In this document: in pieces, positions 6,964 through 9,271 of the stretch | Layout: each line of letters begins with the position of its first letter | Position numbering within the stretch: position 1 is the stretch's first letter | DNA from: Ignavibacteriales bacterium | GTDB lineage: Bacteria; Bacteroidota; Ignavibacteria; Ignavibacteriales; Ignavibacteriaceae | DNA: 9,271 bases | NCBI GenBank assembly: GCA_003142915.1 | Contig: PLNZ01000336.1 | Coordinates: 1 to 9,271 of the forward strand | Direction of reading: 5' to 3' | The notes under the pieces: generated by a model | What the model saw: the letters and a program-made list of their open reading frames with translations, nothing else | The model's database searches: none | What the model was told of the DNA's origin: nothing | Position numbers and translations under genes: made by a program

Positions 6964-8210
6964 TAAATTAAGTGTACTAATAAACCGTCCCTTAATTTGG
7001 GTTCAAACCAAGTTGATTTTGGCGGCATTATTTCTCCTCCATTTGAGATGTTCATTAAATCGTCCAGTGAAACCGGATATAGTGAAAAAGCCACTGCTGC
7101 TTTTCCGCTATCAACCAGTTTTTCAAGTTCTTCTGTCCCCCTTATACCTCCTACAAAGTCTATACGCTTATTTGTCTTGGGGTCGTTTATTCCTAAAATC
7201 GGGTTCAGTAAAAAATCTTGAAGAATACTCACATCTAAAGTTTCTGCTACCGACTTGGAAAGAGCATTACTCGCCAGGATTGAATCCCTTGCTTTTAACG
7301 TATACCAATCGCCGTCGAGATACATTCCAAAGTTCTTTCTTTCAGACGGCTGGGAAGCATTAGTTCTTTCTATCGAAAATTTTTCACTAATTTCATTTAA
7401 AAAATCTTCCTTAGTCTTTCTGTTAAGATCAGATACAATCCTATTGTAAGGCAATATTTTCAATTGATTCGCCGGGAAAAGAACTGCAAGAAAGAAATTG
7501 TATTCTTCCTTGCCGGTATGAGCTGAACTTAAATCTTGTTTTATCTTTCGTACACGGCTGGCGCTTGCCGCACGATGATGGCCATCGGCTATATATAATT
7601 TTTTTACTTTCGCTATTTCTTCAACGATTGTCTGATTATAACTGTTCGGTAAGATCCATACTGTATGTCTAATTCTATCTGTTGAAGTAAAATCATAAAT
7701 CGGTTTTGTATTAATAATTGTATCATCGACAATTTTATCTATTGTCTTGACAGATATATAAGTTAAAAACACCGGACCGGTTTGAGCGCCGGTAGTAATT
7801 ATATGATTTGTCCGGTCATCCTCTTTTACTTTTCTTGTGTTCTCATGTTTTAATATTATATTATTATCATAATCGTCAACTGAAAATGTTGCGGCAATTC
7901 CAACCTGAGTTCTCTCATCCATTATTAGTCGATATAAATAAAAATGTTCTGTTTCATCAACAATTAATGGAACTTGTGAAGTTAATCGTTGTAAATTTTC
8001 TTTAGCTTTCTGATAAACTAATTGAGAATATGGATCTGTATCCTTTCCTAATTCTATTTCAGAACGTGTTACACGGATAAAACTAATCGGGTTTCCTTCT
8101 GCAAATAATTTTGCTTCTTCGTAACTGACTACATCATAGGGAACACTTGCAACATTGTATGCAGATTTTTCTATGGGTCGTAAAGCTTTGAAAGGTTTTA
8201 TAGCTGCCAT
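6963..8210 (-). CDS. DUF1015 family protein, possible serine/phosphoserine metabolism role
   Basis: A 415-residue cytosolic protein of the uncharacterised DUF1015 family (COG4198); the length is normal for the family. Seen family motifs: the N-terminal KPFKALRPIEK followed by ASVPYDVVSYEEA (22-33), NPISFIRVTR (40-49), ILKHENTRKVKEDDR (119-133), GPVFLTY (145-151), and the strongest block YIADGHHRAASA (206-217) with D209, H211, H212 and R213. There is no signal peptide or membrane segment. The DGHHR block resembles the ParB/sulfiredoxin-fold signature, in which the free-serine kinases SerK and SbnI carry a related motif; older databases sometimes labelled DUF1015 proteins as ParB-like. Placement directly before serC, a recurrent family context, supports a link to serine metabolism. 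No activity is established. The start is ATG 8210: the longer frame from TTG 8228 overlaps a GGAG ribosome-binding site. Confidence 0.88.
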   Translation of the reverse strand: MAAIKPFKALRPIEKSAYNVASVPYDVVSYEEAKLFAEGNPISFIRVTRSEIELGKDTDPYSQLVYQKAKENLQRLTSQVPLIVDETEHFYLYRLIMDERTQVGIAATFSVDDYDNNIILKHENTRKVKEDDRTNHIITTGAQTGPVFLTYISVKTIDKIVDDTIINTKPIYDFTSTDRIRHTVWILPNSYNQTIVEEIAKVKKLYIADGHHRAASASRVRKIKQDLSSAHTGKEEYNFFLAVLFPANQLKILPYNRIVSDLNRKTKEDFLNEISEKFSIERTNASQPSERKNFGMYLDGDWYTLKARDSILASNALSKSVAETLDVSILQDFLLNPILGINDPKTNKRIDFVGGIRGTEELEKLVDSGKAAVAFSLYPVSLDDLMNISNGGEIMPPKSTWFEPKLRDGLLVHLI

Positions 8211-8222
8211 AATAAAAATAAT

Positions 8223-8226
8223 CTCC
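8223..8226 (-). promoter_or_regulatory. Ribosome-binding site that sets the DUF1015 start
   Basis: On the minus strand GGAG (8226-8223) precedes ATG 8210 with a 12-base spacer, slightly long. TTG 8228 would start inside the same TTGGAG sequence and has no Shine-Dalgarno upstream. It would also add MEIIFI ahead of MAAIKPF, where family members normally begin. Confidence 0.6.
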
Positions 8227-8243
8227 AAAAGGAATAAAATTCA

Positions 8244-8271
8244 TTTATAAAAATCTGTAAAATATTGACAA
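8244..8271 (-). promoter_or_regulatory. Possible sigma-70-like promoter for DUF1015-serC
   Basis: Read on the minus strand, TTGTCA (8271-8266) and TATAAA (8249-8244) are 16 bases apart, each matching five of six consensus positions. Transcription would start near 8237, giving a leader of about 27 bases that includes the GGAG ribosome-binding site. If real, DUF1015 and serC are expressed independently of the upstream CDF gene. AT-rich DNA makes chance matches common, and promoter preferences of this lineage are uncertain. Confidence 0.38.
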
Positions 8272-8353
8272 TAATCCATAGAATTGTTGAGTTGAAAGTT
8301 ATTAATAAATTTAGTGTATTTAAATGAAAAGGAAGAATAGAAGGTATACTCAA

Positions 8354-8382
8354 CAAATAGCCTAAATTATTTAGGCTATTTG
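8354..8382 (-). terminator. 29-base near-perfect palindrome, probable CDF-gene terminator
   Basis: CAAATAGCCTAAAT (8354-8367) is the exact reverse complement of ATTTAGGCTATTTG (8369-8382), around a single central T. The transcript can form a long stem whose middle (GCC/GGC) is GC-rich. It lies 88 bases after the CDF stop (8471) and about 140 bases before the DUF1015 start, between two genes on the same strand. In the minus direction the stem runs into TTTGTT, a short interrupted U-rich end. Being symmetrical, it could also be an operator. Confidence 0.5.
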
Positions 8383-8410
8383 ATTAAAATAATTAACATT
8401 GGAAGCCACG

Positions 8411-8428
8411 TCAAAATTCATATTTTGA
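8411..8428 (-). other. Small AT-rich hairpin downstream of the CDF gene
   Basis: TCAAAAT (8411-8417) and ATTTTGA (8422-8428) form a perfect 7-bp stem with a TCAT loop, about 42 bases after the CDF stop. It is almost all A-T pairs and could be chance; with the stronger palindrome at 8354-8382 it may protect or define the 3' end of the CDF transcript. Confidence 0.25.
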
Positions 8429-8470
8429 TAAAAATATTTTCTAAGATTGAATCCTTTTTTTGCAAAATAA

Positions 8471-9271
8471 CTAGGAATTTTCAATCTCTGGTTCGGTATG
8501 AACCATTACCTCTGAATTTTCAATTTCTTTTTCAATAGCGTCTTCAACTTTATGGGATATATGATGGGCTTCATCTATAGTCAAATTATTATCAACATGA
8601 ATATTAAGTTCTATAAATTTTTTGGAGCCGGCTTCTCTTATTCTTATGCTATGATATCCTTTTACTTCGGGAATGCTTTTAATTATTTGATTAATTGATT
8701 CATTCAAACCTAGCGGAGCTTTATCAACTAATACATCAAAAGATTTCTTACCAAGTTTGAAACTTATGTAAAGAACTATTACGGCGACAAAAAATGCGGA
8801 AATTGCATCTGCTAAATAAAAGTGAAATGAAACACTGATTAAACCGATGATTACAACAGAAGAACTCCATATATCCGTAGAAAAATGGAGGGCATCCGCT
8901 TTAAGAGCTTGGCTGTTATATTTCTTTGCAACTTTAAATAAGGCACGGGAACGGGTATAATCAATGATTATTGAGACTATAATAACGATGAAGCTCCACG
9001 CATTAACATCAATTTTTACATGATGAGTCAAAATTCGGTTAACTGCTTCGTAAATTATCCATGCACATGTAATGATCAGCAAAAGCGTTTCGAACAGCGC
9101 CGAAAAATTTTCGATTTTACCATGTCCGAAATTGTGTTCTTTATCCGCAGGATTGTCTGAAATTCTAACTGCGAATAGCGTAATGAGCGCCGCAATTAAA
9201 TCAAGAGAGGAGTGTAATGCTTCAGATAAAATTCCCAGGCTTCCGGTTGATATACCGACAATAAGTTTAAA
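8471..9271 (-). CDS. Cation diffusion facilitator (CDF) metal exporter, N-terminus cut by window edge
   Basis: The visible part is 266 residues, open to the right edge; comparison with E. coli FieF/YiiP (300 residues) suggests about 25 N-terminal residues are missing. CDF proteins are inner-membrane dimers that export divalent metals (Zn, Fe, Cd, Mn) by proton antiport. Residue numbers here count from the window edge. The transport site is H20/D24 (EALHSSLD, TM2) and H129/D133 (DALHFSTD, TM5). The loop KEHNFGHGK carries D43, H46 and H50, matching FieF site B. TM segments follow at about 58-73, 91-104, 135-150 and 154-170. The C-terminal cytoplasmic domain (about 180-266) has H207, H236/H237 and H258 at metal-site positions. 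The HxxxD pair in TM2 differs from the DxxxD of FieF and resembles zinc-selective members. The likely substrate is Zn2+, inferred only from this quartet. Confidence 0.93.
   Translation of the reverse strand, partial: FKLIVGISTGSLGILSEALHSSLDLIAALITLFAVRISDNPADKEHNFGHGKIENFSALFETLLLIITCAWIIYEAVNRILTHHVKIDVNAWSFIVIIVSIIIDYTRSRALFKVAKKYNSQALKADALHFSTDIWSSSVVIIGLISVSFHFYLADAISAFFVAVIVLYISFKLGKKSFDVLVDKAPLGLNESINQIIKSIPEVKGYHSIRIREAGSKKFIELNIHVDNNLTIDEAHHISHKVEDAIEKEIENSEVMVHTEPEIENS

Noticed and set aside
6881..7363. A 160-codon open frame on the plus strand overlapping the serC start and the DUF1015 3' end
   Set aside because: It is antisense to two well-supported genes, has no family motifs, and its start falls in the serC ribosome-binding/start region read backwards. 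It is a shadow of the DUF1015 coding frame.
8324..8365. A tiny plus-strand frame (MKRKNRRYTQQIA) ending in the 8354-8382 palindrome
   Set aside because: It is only 13 codons with no ribosome-binding site, and its stop lies inside the inverted repeat. A leader peptide is possible in form, but no plus-strand gene follows that it could regulate.
8406..8418. A 13-base match (CCACGTCAAAATT) shared with 5299-5311
   Set aside because: One copy encodes the end of the lipoprotein and the other is intergenic. About one such match between any two places is expected by chance in a window of this size and composition.

Overview
The window looks like chromosomal DNA from a low-GC (about one-third G+C by eye) member of the Bacteroidota/Chlorobiota/Ignavibacteria assemblage. 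Three things point there: a surface protein with a CarboxypepD_reg-like domain followed by the start of a DUF5686-type region, a secreted LolA-like protein of a kind I associate with Ignavibacteria, and frequent TTG/GTG starts. The lineage is inferred from gene content, not from a marker gene such as 16S rRNA. I see no rRNA, tRNA, CRISPR array, insertion sequence, phage gene or attachment site, and no stretch of clearly foreign base composition.

Layout. Bases 1-466 (minus) hold the N-terminal part of the DUF5686-like surface protein, cut by the window edge. A 377-base AT-rich gap then separates it from a divergent plus-strand run: a secreted LolA-like protein (844-1635), a HAD-superfamily phosphatase (1666-2277), the YchF/OLA1-type ATPase (2341-3441) and delta-1-pyrroline-5-carboxylate dehydrogenase (3565-5196). 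This run meets a minus-strand run tail to tail near 5197-5290. In the order of transcription the minus run is a cation diffusion facilitator (CDF) transporter (entering from the right edge, stop at 8471), a DUF1015 family protein (8210-6963), phosphoserine aminotransferase SerC (6886-5798) and a small lipoprotein (5716-5291).

How the genes relate. YchF, PruA and SerC are housekeeping. PruA oxidises glutamate semialdehyde to glutamate at the end of proline catabolism, and SerC uses glutamate as amino donor to make phosphoserine. The most interesting unit is DUF1015 followed by serC. DUF1015 proteins are uncharacterised but often lie beside serine-biosynthesis genes. This one carries an Asp-Gly-His-His-Arg motif resembling the signature of ParB/sulfiredoxin-fold free-serine kinases (SerK, SbnI), which suggests a role in phosphoserine/serine metabolism. 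That remains a hypothesis.

Three gaps on the minus strand each hold a clear inverted repeat: a near-perfect 29-base palindrome between the CDF gene and DUF1015, an imperfect 13-bp stem starting at the DUF1015 stop codon, and a bulged GC-based hairpin between serC and the lipoprotein gene. Starts were moved inward for pruA, DUF1015 and the lipoprotein, because a ribosome-binding site or signal peptide favours the internal ATG.
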